From assembly GCA_947259295.1 (NCBI GenBank), contig CAMYMG010000067.1, positions 27,334 through 91,333 of the forward strand: a DNA stretch of 64,000 nucleotides. The letters are read 5' to 3'. This document shows, one piece after another, positions 56,369-64,000 of the stretch (the first letter of the stretch is position 1; every line of letters starts with the position of its first letter). The notes under the pieces are model-generated. The model had not been told where the DNA came from. It was given only the letters and a program-made list of their open reading frames with translations, and searched no databases. The position numbers and the translations under genes are program-made. Source of the DNA: an uncultured Rhizobiaceae bacterium. GTDB taxonomy: Bacteria > Pseudomonadota > Alphaproteobacteria > Rhizobiales > Rhizobiaceae.

Positions 56369-57370
56369 ATGCAGCGGGTTCGCGTGGAAAATCGCACACT
56401 TCTTCAACGCCTGATCGCGAGGCCCGAATTCGGTCCCTTCGTGCTTCTCATCGCCGAAATTGCCGTCTTCTGGAGCTTCAACCACAACTTCCTGTCGCCG
56501 CAGAACATCAGCAACACGCTGGCTTTCACGGTCGAGCTGGGGCTGATCGCGCTCGCCATGACGCTGCTGATGACATCAGGCGAATTCGACCTCTCGGTCG
56601 GCTCCCTGTTTGGCTTCACGCCGGTGCTGATGTGGACGTTGTTCAACAGCGGCGTCACCTCGCTTGAGGTCGGCTTCCTCGCGGCGCTGATCGTCGCGGC
56701 CTTCATCGGGCTGGTCAGCGGGCTCTTCGTGACGCAATTGAAGATCCCCTCCTTCCTGGTCACGCTCGGCATGCTGCTCGTGGTGCGCGGCACAGCGCTG
56801 TTCATCACCGACGGCTTCCCGCAGCGCACATGGAGCGCCGAAGGCAGCTGGCTCTCGGAAATCCTCGTCGGCGAGTTCTTCATAGGCTCGTTCCGCGTCT
56901 ACATGTCGATCTTCTGGTTCATCGCCATTGCACTGGCGCTCGGCTACATCCTGACCCAGAGCCGCATCGGCAACTGGCTGCAGGCGGCGGGCGGCAACCC
57001 GGGCGCCGCCGCTGCACGCGGCGTCCAGGTCAACAAGGTGAAGATCGGACTGTTCATGCTGTCGGCCGTAATGGCTGCCTTTGCCGGCGTCATCTCCTCG
57101 CTGCGCACCGCCGCCGCCAACCCCAACAGCGGCACCGGCTACGAACTCGAGGTGATCGCCATGGTGGTGATCGGCGGCACGGCGCTGACCGGCGGCCGGG
57201 GCACCATCATCGGCACCGTGATCGGCATCCTGATCCTGCGCGTCATGCGCAACGGCATCGTGCTGATCGGCGTGCCGGGCCTTGCCTACAACATCTTCAT
57301 CGGCGCGATCATCCTTGGCATGATGGCGCTGCATTCCTGGCTCGAACGCCGTCACCAGGCGGGGACATGA
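56369..57370 (+). CDS. Sugar-type ABC transporter, permease (RbsC-like)
   Basis: A 333-residue permease with about ten hydrophobic segments. Family motifs: LMTSGEFDLSVGSLFGF, the AAGGNPGAAAARGVQVNKVK loop (in parts) that contacts the ATPase, and MVVIGGTALTGGRGTIIGT. The stop overlaps the ATPase start (ATGA). It is one of the inner-membrane components for uptake of the ligand bound by the preceding gene's product. Confidence 0.93.
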   Translation: MQRVRVENRTLLQRLIARPEFGPFVLLIAEIAVFWSFNHNFLSPQNISNTLAFTVELGLIALAMTLLMTSGEFDLSVGSLFGFTPVLMWTLFNSGVTSLEVGFLAALIVAAFIGLVSGLFVTQLKIPSFLVTLGMLLVVRGTALFITDGFPQRTWSAEGSWLSEILVGEFFIGSFRVYMSIFWFIAIALALGYILTQSRIGNWLQAAGGNPGAAAARGVQVNKVKIGLFMLSAVMAAFAGVISSLRTAAANPNSGTGYELEVIAMVVIGGTALTGGRGTIIGTVIGILILRVMRNGIVLIGVPGLAYNIFIGAIILGMMALHSWLERRHQAGT

Positions 57371-58143
57371 CCATGGCTGAACCGCTGATCCGGATGAAGG
57401 ACATCCATAAATCCTACGGCCGCGTGCAGGCGCTGGTCGGGACCAACTTCCATGTCAACGAACGCGAGATCGTCGGCCTGCTCGGCGACAACGGCGCCGG
57501 CAAATCGACGCTGATCAAGGTGCTGTCGGGTGCCGTGCCGCTGACCAGCGGCGACATCTTCATCCGCGGCAAGAAGGTCGAACTGCGCGACACGAGCGAC
57601 GCCATCAGGCACGGCATCGAAACGATCTACCAGGACTCCGCGCTGGTCACGCAATTGTCGATTGCCCGCAACCTGTTCCTCGGGCGCGAGCCGCTCAAGG
57701 GTCCGCGCTTCCTGAACCGCATGGACCAGGAGAAGATGAATTCGGTGGCGCAGGAATTGCTGAAGCAGGTCGGCATCACCAAGAACATCCCGCCGACGAC
57801 GCCGATCGGCTCGCTTTCGGGCGGCGAACGCCAGGCGGTGGCGATCGCGCGCGCCATGCATTTCGACAGCGACCTGATCATCCTCGACGAGCCGACCAAC
57901 AATCTCGGTGTCGCCGAGACGCAAGGCGTGCTGTCTTTCGTGCGCAACGCACGCGATTCCGGCCATTCCTGCATCTTCATCGCGCACAACATCCATCATG
58001 TGTTCCAGGTCGTCGATCGCATCGCCGTCATGCGGCGCGGCAAGGTGGTCGCCGACAACATCGATCCGAAGACGACGACGGTCGAGGCGGTCGAGCGCAT
58101 CATCACCGGCATGACGGAAGGTGTGGAAGACACTACCGCCTGA
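57367..58143 (+). CDS. Sugar-type ABC transporter, ATPase
   Basis: A 258-residue single-domain ATPase. Walker A is GDNGAGKST, Q-loop IYQDSALV, signature LSGGERQ, Walker B LIILDEPTNNLG and the switch His in FIAHNIHH. It is half the length of RbsA, which has two domains, so it should act as a homodimer, as in the FrcA-type importers of rhizobia. ATG at 57367 overlaps the permease stop. Confidence 0.93.
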   Translation: MTMAEPLIRMKDIHKSYGRVQALVGTNFHVNEREIVGLLGDNGAGKSTLIKVLSGAVPLTSGDIFIRGKKVELRDTSDAIRHGIETIYQDSALVTQLSIARNLFLGREPLKGPRFLNRMDQEKMNSVAQELLKQVGITKNIPPTTPIGSLSGGERQAVAIARAMHFDSDLIILDEPTNNLGVAETQGVLSFVRNARDSGHSCIFIAHNIHHVFQVVDRIAVMRRGKVVADNIDPKTTTVEAVERIITGMTEGVEDTTA

Positions 58144-58191
58144 CCGGCAGTAGCGCCGGCGCCGCCTTGTCAGGAGGCACGGCGGCCCGCT

Positions 58192-58213
58192 GCAAAGACG
58201 GCTTGCGGGCCGC
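58192..58213 (+). terminator. Inverted repeat after the ABC transporter operon
   Basis: GCGGCCCGC at 58192-58200 and GCGGGCCGC at 58205-58213 form a perfect 9-bp stem with a tight 4-base loop (GCTT preceded by the first arm's end as read with its 14-base alternative spacing). No T-run follows, so it may be a factor-dependent terminator or an mRNA-stabilising hairpin before the glutathione transferase gene. Confidence 0.4.
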
Positions 58214-58254
58214 ATATGGTCGTGGCATCCATCTCTCCCGAGCGGAGCGACCGA

Positions 58255-58878
58255 ATGATCCTCATTGGCCAGTACGATTCCTCCTTCGTCCGCCGCGTCG
58301 GCATCGCGATGACGCTCTACGGGCTGGCCTTCGAGCACCTTCCCTGGTCGGTGTTTTCGGACAAGGAAAAGATCCGTCCCTACAATCCTCTGATGCGGGT
58401 TCCGGTTCTGGTGCTCGATGACGGCGCCGTCCTCGTCGACAGCCATCTGATCCTCGATCATCTGGAGCAGCAGGCGCCGCCGGAGAAATCGCTGTTTCCC
58501 GCTCCGCCGGACCGCCACCATGCGCTGAAGATTGCGGGGCTCGCGACAGGCCTCGCCGACAAGGGTGTCAGCCTTTTCTACGAGCGCCAGTTGCACAAGG
58601 AGGTCTCGTCCCTCTGGGTCGAGCGCTGCCGTGCCCAGATCGCCGGTGCGCTGACCATGCTCGAGGAGGATCGTGCCGAACGGCAGAGCGACTACTGGTT
58701 CGGCGAAAGCATCACCCACGCCGACATCGCGGTTGCCTGTACCATTCGCCACGTGACGGAATCACTGCCCGAGGTGGTAGCGATGCAGGATTACCCATCG
58801 CTGTTTGCGCATTGCGAGCGGCTGGAGGCAATGCCACTGTTCCGGGACATCAGCCAGCCCTTCACGCCGCCGGCGTAG
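58255..58878 (+). CDS. Glutathione S-transferase family protein
   Basis: A 207-residue GST. The thioredoxin-like N-domain (~1-80) has QYDSSFVRRVGIAM where a Ser begins the active-site helix, the cis-proline in MRVPVLVLDDG, and the glutathione-binding DSHLILDHLE. The helical C-domain has ITHADIAVAC, the N-capping box. ATG at 58255 fits the domain start; the track start at 58216 adds unrelated residues. Substrate unknown. It follows the ABC importer by 110 bp. Confidence 0.9.
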   Translation: MILIGQYDSSFVRRVGIAMTLYGLAFEHLPWSVFSDKEKIRPYNPLMRVPVLVLDDGAVLVDSHLILDHLEQQAPPEKSLFPAPPDRHHALKIAGLATGLADKGVSLFYERQLHKEVSSLWVERCRAQIAGALTMLEEDRAERQSDYWFGESITHADIAVACTIRHVTESLPEVVAMQDYPSLFAHCERLEAMPLFRDISQPFTPPA

Positions 58879-58969
58879 CATCGGCGCTGACTGGTCCTGT
58901 CGCAGAGATTGCCGATCGCCGGCATGGCCCTAGATTCGGGTCAGCCGGGACGGCCGGGGAAAGGGCGCC

Positions 58970-59509
58970 ATGCAAATCTTCGACCTGATCGCGCGCATCG
59001 CCTTCGGCGTTGCCAGCACTGCCCTAATGCTGCTCGCCGCCGCGCTGATCGTCTACGCGGCGTTCCAGGTGGGACACGCATTCTGGATTCCGGAATCGGC
59101 GGTCGGCGGCGCGCTACTGGAAGCCGTCGGCTACACGGTCATCGCAATCGCAGTCTTCGATGTCGGCAAGTACCTGCTGGAAGAAGAGGCCATCCGGGGC
59201 CGCGAGATGCGCAAGGCCGGCGAGGCGCGCCGCAGCATGACGAAGTTCATGTCGACCATCGCGATCGCCGTGTTCCTGGAATCGCTGGTTGCGGTATTCG
59301 CCGCCAGCAAGGACAATATCAGCGACATGATCTACCCGACGCTGCTGCTGCTGTCGGGCGTGGCGCTGGTCGTGGGGCTCGGCGTCTATCAGCGGCTGAG
59401 CGTCGAGGTGGAGCAGGACGAAGGGCCCGATCCGCAGACCGAGAACGTCCCGGGTTCCCGGAAGCCGAAGAGCGCTTCGGCGGCCCGGAAAAGCCGATCC
59501 GGCGCCTAG
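58970..59509 (+). CDS. Four-helix membrane protein of unknown function
   Basis: A 179-residue protein with four likely membrane helices (VASTALMLLAAALIVYAAF; ALLEAVGYTVIAIAVFDVG; TIAIAVFLESLVAVFAA; LLLLSGVALVVGLGVY), a charged cytoplasmic loop (EEEAIRGREMRKAGEARRS) and a Lys/Ser/Ala-rich tail. I recognise no named family. ATG at 58970 is preceded by GGGGAAAGGGCGCC. It stands alone between the GST and gcd genes. Confidence 0.75.
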   Translation: MQIFDLIARIAFGVASTALMLLAAALIVYAAFQVGHAFWIPESAVGGALLEAVGYTVIAIAVFDVGKYLLEEEAIRGREMRKAGEARRSMTKFMSTIAIAVFLESLVAVFAASKDNISDMIYPTLLLLSGVALVVGLGVYQRLSVEVEQDEGPDPQTENVPGSRKPKSASAARKSRSGA

Positions 59510-59699
59510 CACTGGGAATGGTGCGGCGCTTCACGCATTTTAATGGAACGTAACGAACGGGGAGGCGTTGCACCCCCGTAATGTCATCCAAGGCTACCCG
59601 GCCATGGAGCGGCGCCTGCCGGACAGCAGCTGCTTTTTGCACGGTCCGGACTTACTGACGCGGTTCACGGCCCGGCCGACAGTTCGTCAGGAATAATCC

Positions 59700-62246
59700 A
59701 TGTATCGCACAATCCTCTCCTTCGTTCTCGCACTGCTTGGCGCGGCGCTGCTTGCCGGCGGAATCTGGCTGGCGGCGCTTGGCGGATCTTTCTTCTACAT
59801 CCTGCTTGGAGCGGCCGTCTGCGTCTCAGCCTACCTGCTGTTCAGGCGGCATTCGTCGGGACTTGCCCTCTACGGCGCCACGCTGGTCGCTTGCCTGGCA
59901 TGGTCTGTGTGGGAGGTCGGCTTCGACTGGTGGGCACTATCGGCCCGCGGCAGCCTGCTGATCGTCGTCGGCGTCCTTCTTCTGCTGCCGCCGATGGTGC
60001 GCTCTTTGCACCGCGAGGATATCGGATGGGCGCGCTACGGTGCCGGCAGCGCCGTGCTCGCCGGCTCCATCGTGCTCAGCGCAATCGTCGGGGTCTATTC
60101 GATGTTCCAATCGCCGCATGACGTCGTCGGCAGCTTTGCCGAAGACCGCATGGCGGCGACGCAGGAGGTCGATAGCGGCGACGTGCCGGACGGGGAATGG
60201 CATGCCTATGGCCGTACCGCCGCCGGCCGCCGCTACTCGCCGCTCGATCAGATCAAGCCCGACAATGTAGACAGGCTGCAGGTGGCGTGGACATATCAGA
60301 CCGGCGACGTGCGGGGTCCGAACGATCCGGGCGAAGCGACCTATGAAGTCACGCCGCTGATGATCGACAATACCGTCTATATCTGTACGCCGCACAATCT
60401 GGTCATTGCGCTCGATGCCGTGACCGGCGCTGAAAAGTGGCGCTTCGATCCGCTGCTCAAGCAGAGTTCGAAGGAGACGACACAGCACCTTACCTGCCGA
60501 GGGGTTGGCTATCACGACGGATCGGCGACGCAGGGGACGCAGCCGCTGCAGGCCGAAGCCGGCGCAAATGCGCAGGCTATCTCGCGCGCCGACTTGGTCG
60601 AGCGCAGTGCGGCCGACGTTACGACGCAGTCGGCCGGGGTGCCGCAGAATGTCGTTACGGGCAAGGCCCAGCCCGGCGACCCGAACCCGGTGGTCGACCG
60701 CGAAACTCCCACGACTGCGACCGCCTCTGAAGCCGATTGCGTGAAGCGCATCTTCGCGCCGACCTCGGACGGACGCATGATCGCGCTGAGCGCCGAGACC
60801 GGCGAAATCTGCCCGGGCTTCGGCGGCGAGGACGGCACGCTGAACCTGTGGGCCAACATGCCCAACATCACGCCCGGATCCTACTATTCGACCTCGCCTC
60901 CGGTCGTCACCGACCGCCTGCTCATCGTCGGCGGCACGGTCAACGACAATGTGTCGACCACCTCGCCGTCGGGCGTGATCCGCGCGTTCGACGTGAATAC
61001 CGGCGAACTGGTCTGGAACTTCGACTCCAAGAAGCCCGACGCGACCGAGCCGATCGCCAACGGACAGACTTATTCGGAGAACGCGCCGAATTCGTGGAGC
61101 GTCTCCAGCTATGATCCGGACCTCGGGCTGATCTACCTGCCGATGGGCAACCAGTCCCCCGACCAGTATGGCGGCGGGCGCAGCGAGGAGGTCGAAAGGT
61201 TCTCGTCGTCGATCCTGGCGCTCCGTGCCGACACGGGAGAGGTGGCGTGGGTGTTCCAGACCGTGCACCACGATCTCTGGGACATGGACGTTCCGGCGCA
61301 GCCGAGCCTGGTCGACCTGACGATCGGCGGCCAGTCGGTTCCAGCACTCGTCGCACCGACCAAGCAGGGCGACGTGTTCGTGCTCAACCGCCGCACAGGC
61401 GAACCCGTACTGCCGGTGGAGGAAGTCCCTGCTCCGTCCGGTGCGGTGGAGGGCGACTTCACGGCACCGACACAGCCGGTATCCGCCATTTCCTTCAGCC
61501 CCCCGCCCCTGACGGAAAAGGACATGTGGGGCGCAACGCCGCTCGACCAGCTGGCATGCCGCATCGCTTTCCACCAGTACGACTATAAGGGACGCTACAC
61601 GCCGCCTTCGGAGAAGGGCGCCATCGTCTATCCCGGCAATTTCGGCACCTTCAACTGGGGTGCCGTGGCGGTCGACCCCAATCGCCAGATCATGTTCGGC
61701 ATGCCGGTCTATCTCGCCTTCACGTCGCAACTGGTGCCCCGGAAGGACGAGACCGAGAGGGTCGTGACCAAGGATGGCGAGGCCGTTTTCAACGAGAATT
61801 TCGGCGCTCCCTACGCGGCAAAGATGGGCCCGTTCAACTCGCCCATCGGGCTGCCCTGCCAGCAACCGCCTTGGGGCTATGTCGCGGGTGTGGACCTGAC
61901 CAATGGCGAGACCGTCTACAAGCACGTCAACGGAACGGTGCGTGACCTGTCGCCGATTCCGCTGCCGTTCGAGATGGGCGTTCCCGGCATCGGCGGACCG
62001 ATCGTCACCAAAGGCGGCGTCGCCTTCCTGTCGGGCACACTGGACTATTATGTCCGCGGCTATGACCTGGCGACCGGCGAGGAGATCTGGCGCGACCGCC
62101 TGCCGGCGGGCGGCCAGGCCACGCCGTCGACCTATCTCGGTGCCGACGGCCGGCAGTATCTCGTCGTGGTCGCCGGCGGGCACGGCTCGACCGGCACCAA
62201 GGCCGGCGATTCCATCATCGCCTATGCGCTGCCCGAGGGCGGCTGA
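59700..62246 (+). CDS. gcd: Membrane-bound PQQ-dependent glucose/quinate/shikimate-type dehydrogenase
   Basis: An 848-residue quinoprotein. Five N-terminal helices (~1-145) anchor it and bind ubiquinone; the rest is a periplasmic PQQ beta-propeller (LTCRGVGYH, YYSTSPPVVTDR, SGVIRAFDVNTGEL, NSWSVSSYD, the catalytic-Asp region HHDLWDMDVPAQP). Likely oxidises glucose to gluconolactone, feeding electrons to quinone. Between Tyr271 and Cys347 there are ~60 residues more than in the E. coli enzyme as I recall it, rich in Ala/Gln/Thr. No PQQ synthesis genes are in the window. Confidence 0.93.
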   Translation: MYRTILSFVLALLGAALLAGGIWLAALGGSFFYILLGAAVCVSAYLLFRRHSSGLALYGATLVACLAWSVWEVGFDWWALSARGSLLIVVGVLLLLPPMVRSLHREDIGWARYGAGSAVLAGSIVLSAIVGVYSMFQSPHDVVGSFAEDRMAATQEVDSGDVPDGEWHAYGRTAAGRRYSPLDQIKPDNVDRLQVAWTYQTGDVRGPNDPGEATYEVTPLMIDNTVYICTPHNLVIALDAVTGAEKWRFDPLLKQSSKETTQHLTCRGVGYHDGSATQGTQPLQAEAGANAQAISRADLVERSAADVTTQSAGVPQNVVTGKAQPGDPNPVVDRETPTTATASEADCVKRIFAPTSDGRMIALSAETGEICPGFGGEDGTLNLWANMPNITPGSYYSTSPPVVTDRLLIVGGTVNDNVSTTSPSGVIRAFDVNTGELVWNFDSKKPDATEPIANGQTYSENAPNSWSVSSYDPDLGLIYLPMGNQSPDQYGGGRSEEVERFSSSILALRADTGEVAWVFQTVHHDLWDMDVPAQPSLVDLTIGGQSVPALVAPTKQGDVFVLNRRTGEPVLPVEEVPAPSGAVEGDFTAPTQPVSAISFSPPPLTEKDMWGATPLDQLACRIAFHQYDYKGRYTPPSEKGAIVYPGNFGTFNWGAVAVDPNRQIMFGMPVYLAFTSQLVPRKDETERVVTKDGEAVFNENFGAPYAAKMGPFNSPIGLPCQQPPWGYVAGVDLTNGETVYKHVNGTVRDLSPIPLPFEMGVPGIGGPIVTKGGVAFLSGTLDYYVRGYDLATGEEIWRDRLPAGGQATPSTYLGADGRQYLVVVAGGHGSTGTKAGDSIIAYALPEGG

Positions 62247-62286
62247 CGCCGCAGGGCGGGTGACGGCGCTTTCATAACCGGTCTAT

Positions 62287-62317
62287 AAGGCGGCGGAGAT
62301 GGCATCTTCGCCGCCTT
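62287..62317 (+). terminator. Hairpin between gcd and mccA
   Basis: AAGGCGGCGGAGA pairs with TCTTCGCCGCCTT around a short loop, ending 15 bases before the mccA ATG. The T-rich trail is poor (CTTCGTGG). It probably ends gcd transcription, or forms the leader of mccA. Confidence 0.6.
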
Positions 62318-62332
62318 CTTCGTGGAGGATGA

Positions 62333-64000
62333 ATGTTTTCCAAGATACTGATCGCCAACCGCGGCGAGATCGCCTGCCGGGTCATCCGCACCGCGCGCCG
62401 GATGGGCATAGCAACGGTGGCGGTCTATTCGGATGCCGACGACCGCGCCCTGCATGTCGAGATGGCCGACGAGGCGGTGCATATCGGCGCGCCACCGGTC
62501 GGCGACAGCTATCTGGGCGGCGACAGGATCATCGCTTCTGCCCTTGCGACCGGCGCCCAGGCGATCCACCCCGGCTACGGGTTCCTGTCGGAAAATCCCG
62601 GCTTCGTCGACCAGGTGACCGGGGCCGGGCTGGTGTTCATCGGCCCGTCGGCGGCGTCGATCCGCGCCATGGGCCTGAAGGACGCCGCCAAGCGGCTGAT
62701 GGAGAAGGCCGGGGTGCCGGTGGTGCCCGGCTATCACGGCGAGGACCAGGGGCTGGTTCTGCTCGCCGGTAAGGCGCGCGAGATCGGCTATCCGGTGCTC
62801 ATCAAGGCGCGCGCCGGCGGCGGCGGCAAGGGCATGCGGCGCGTCGACAGTCCCGACGATTTCGCCGAAGCCCTCTCGGGCGCGCGGCGCGAAGCCAAGG
62901 CCGCGTTCGGCGACGACGCGGTGCTGGTCGAGAAATATGTCGAGAAGCCGCGCCATATCGAGGTGCAGGTGTTCGGCGACAATTCCGGCGACGCCGTGCA
63001 TCTTTACGAGCGCGACTGCTCGATGCAGCGCCGCCACCAGAAGGTGATCGAGGAGGCCCCTGCCCCGGGCATGACCGCCGAGATGCGGCAGGCCATGACC
63101 GACGCTGCCGTGAAGGCGGCCAGGGCCATCGGCTATTCCGGTGCCGGCACGATCGAGTTCATCGCCGATGCAAGCCAAGGGCTCCGCCCCGACCGCTTCT
63201 GGTTCATGGAGATGAACACGCGGCTGCAGGTCGAGCACCCGGTGACCGAGATGGTGACCGGCGTCGATCTGGTCGAATGGCAGCTGCGGGTCGCGGCCGG
63301 CGAAAGACTGCCGAAGACGCAGGACGAGATCGAACTCTGCGGCCATGCCTTCGAGGCGCGGCTTTATGCAGAGGATCCCGGCCGCAACTTCCTGCCGGCG
63401 ATCGGAACGCTGCACCATCTGGCCTTTCCCGACGGCGCGCCCGGCGGCTGCGTCAGCCGCATCGAGACCGGCGTGCGGGCCGGCGACGCGATCTCGCCCT
63501 TCTACGACCCGATGATCGCCAAGCTGGTGGTGCAGGGGCCGGACCGCGCGACGGCACTCGACGGGCTGGGAAGCATGCTCGAGGCGACCGAGATTGCCGG
63601 GTCCGTGACCAACCAGGCCTTTCTGGTGGCACTGGCGCGCGACGAAGACTTTCGCGCCGGCGAGGTCGATACCGGGCTTATCGGCCGCAAGCAGGATGCG
63701 CTGACGGCACGCGCCGCGCCGAGCGCCGAAACGGTTGCCAGGGCGGCGCTGGCGGCATCGGGCGTCGGTGACAGACCGCCCTCCTCCGATCCGTGGTCCA
63801 GTCTCACCGGCTACGCGCATTTCCATCCGATCGAACGGCAGACCGTGCTCAGGCATGGCGACGACGAGATCGTGGCGCGGGTGTCTGCGGAGCCAGGCGG
63901 CCGCTTCCGGGTTGCGATCGATGGCGCGACCATTTCCGTCCGGCCGGACGAGGCGCCCGCCGCGGCGGGACAGGCGGCCGGCCAAGCGCCGCGCGCGACG
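62333..64000 (+). CDS. mccA: Methylcrotonyl-CoA carboxylase, alpha (biotin carboxylase) subunit, 3' end outside window
   Basis: The frame from ATG 62333 (MFSKILIANRGEIACRVIRT), behind GTGGAGGATGA, stays open for 556 codons to the window edge, so the ORF track omits it. It has the biotin carboxylase domain: HPGYGFLSEN, glycine loop KARAGGGGKGMRR, EKYVEKPRHIEVQV, and catalytic MNTRLQVEHPVTEMV. The beginning of the linker after residue ~450 follows. The biotinyl domain should lie beyond the edge. Pairing with mccB makes methylcrotonyl-CoA carboxylase the likely role; propionyl-CoA carboxylase alpha is the alternative. Confidence 0.9.
   Translation, partial: MFSKILIANRGEIACRVIRTARRMGIATVAVYSDADDRALHVEMADEAVHIGAPPVGDSYLGGDRIIASALATGAQAIHPGYGFLSENPGFVDQVTGAGLVFIGPSAASIRAMGLKDAAKRLMEKAGVPVVPGYHGEDQGLVLLAGKAREIGYPVLIKARAGGGGKGMRRVDSPDDFAEALSGARREAKAAFGDDAVLVEKYVEKPRHIEVQVFGDNSGDAVHLYERDCSMQRRHQKVIEEAPAPGMTAEMRQAMTDAAVKAARAIGYSGAGTIEFIADASQGLRPDRFWFMEMNTRLQVEHPVTEMVTGVDLVEWQLRVAAGERLPKTQDEIELCGHAFEARLYAEDPGRNFLPAIGTLHHLAFPDGAPGGCVSRIETGVRAGDAISPFYDPMIAKLVVQGPDRATALDGLGSMLEATEIAGSVTNQAFLVALARDEDFRAGEVDTGLIGRKQDALTARAAPSAETVARAALAASGVGDRPPSSDPWSSLTGYAHFHPIERQTVLRHGDDEIVARVSAEPGGRFRVAIDGATISVRPDEAPAAAGQAAGQAPRAT

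Noticed and set aside
59937-62183. 748-residue minus-strand ORF opposite gcd
   Set aside because: Arg/Asp/His-rich shadow of the clearly homologous gcd gene; such long antisense ORFs are common in GC-rich DNA.
62222-63985. 587-residue minus-strand ORF
   Set aside because: It lies opposite the biotin carboxylase frame starting at 62333, which has all family motifs; the antisense product has none.

Overview
The window is GC-rich alphaproteobacterial chromosome. The most likely source is a Rhizobiales genome of the Mesorhizobium/Aminobacter/Phyllobacteriaceae type. Grounds for this are the rpoZ-rsh-pyrE-DUF2062-acpS-lepB-rnc-era-recO block, two Omp2-type porins with identical N-termini, a TIGR02301 protein, the RLAN/ATP-grasp gene and the coxMNOP-like oxidase operon. 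It holds about 56 protein genes, one tRNA gene and one frameshifted gene. Genes lie on both strands, spacing is tight, and many start/stop codons overlap (ATGA, TGATG, GTGA, TTGA). I see no rRNA, CRISPR array or insertion sequence.

Layout. 1-6.5 kb: a small hydrophobic protein, an SRAP DNA-repair peptidase, a Nudix hydrolase, three conserved exported or small proteins, dihydroorotase, YgfZ and an HD hydrolase. 6.5-11.2 kb: a leftward cluster of a GNAT/C39-peptidase fusion, an RLAN/RimK-type ATP-grasp ligase and a YddA/SbmA-type ABC exporter, which is the best candidate here for an undescribed peptide-handling system. 11.5-15.5 kb: an MFS transporter and a very large DUF2339 membrane protein. 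15.5-23.3 kb: the core block in which (p)ppGpp metabolism, pyrimidine synthesis, acyl-carrier-protein activation, protein export, RNA processing and recombination repair are co-oriented. 23.5-29.5 kb: a NYN-domain protein coupled to a family-5 uracil-DNA glycosylase, then smpB, dapA, a lytic transglycosylase and an alpha/beta hydrolase.

29.5-37.6 kb looks like accessory DNA. Two convergent TPR-sulfotransferase genes and a tyrosine recombinase have visibly lower GC than their surroundings. They flank two divergent porin genes whose first ~210 bp are nearly identical (an inverted repeat), with tRNA-Ser(GCT) in the spacer. 37.6-46.8 kb: a methyltransferase, a membrane-anchored hydrolase, a five-gene haem-copper oxidase operon with two subunit-III-like genes, a DUF1232 protein, a DUF2189 protein and a small cytochrome c.

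46.9-50.3 kb: a HisC-like aminotransferase, a MarR-GNAT fusion regulator with a clear palindromic operator upstream, and an AI-2E-family permease. 50.3-64 kb: a dispersed leucine-catabolism region with a TetR regulator, isovaleryl-CoA dehydrogenase and methylcrotonyl-CoA carboxylase beta and alpha. It is interrupted by a type II toxin-antitoxin pair, a frameshifted DUF2200 gene, a sugar-type ABC transporter, a glutathione transferase, a membrane protein and a PQQ glucose-type dehydrogenase carrying an unusual insertion. The alpha-carboxylase gene is absent from the ORF track because it runs off the right edge.
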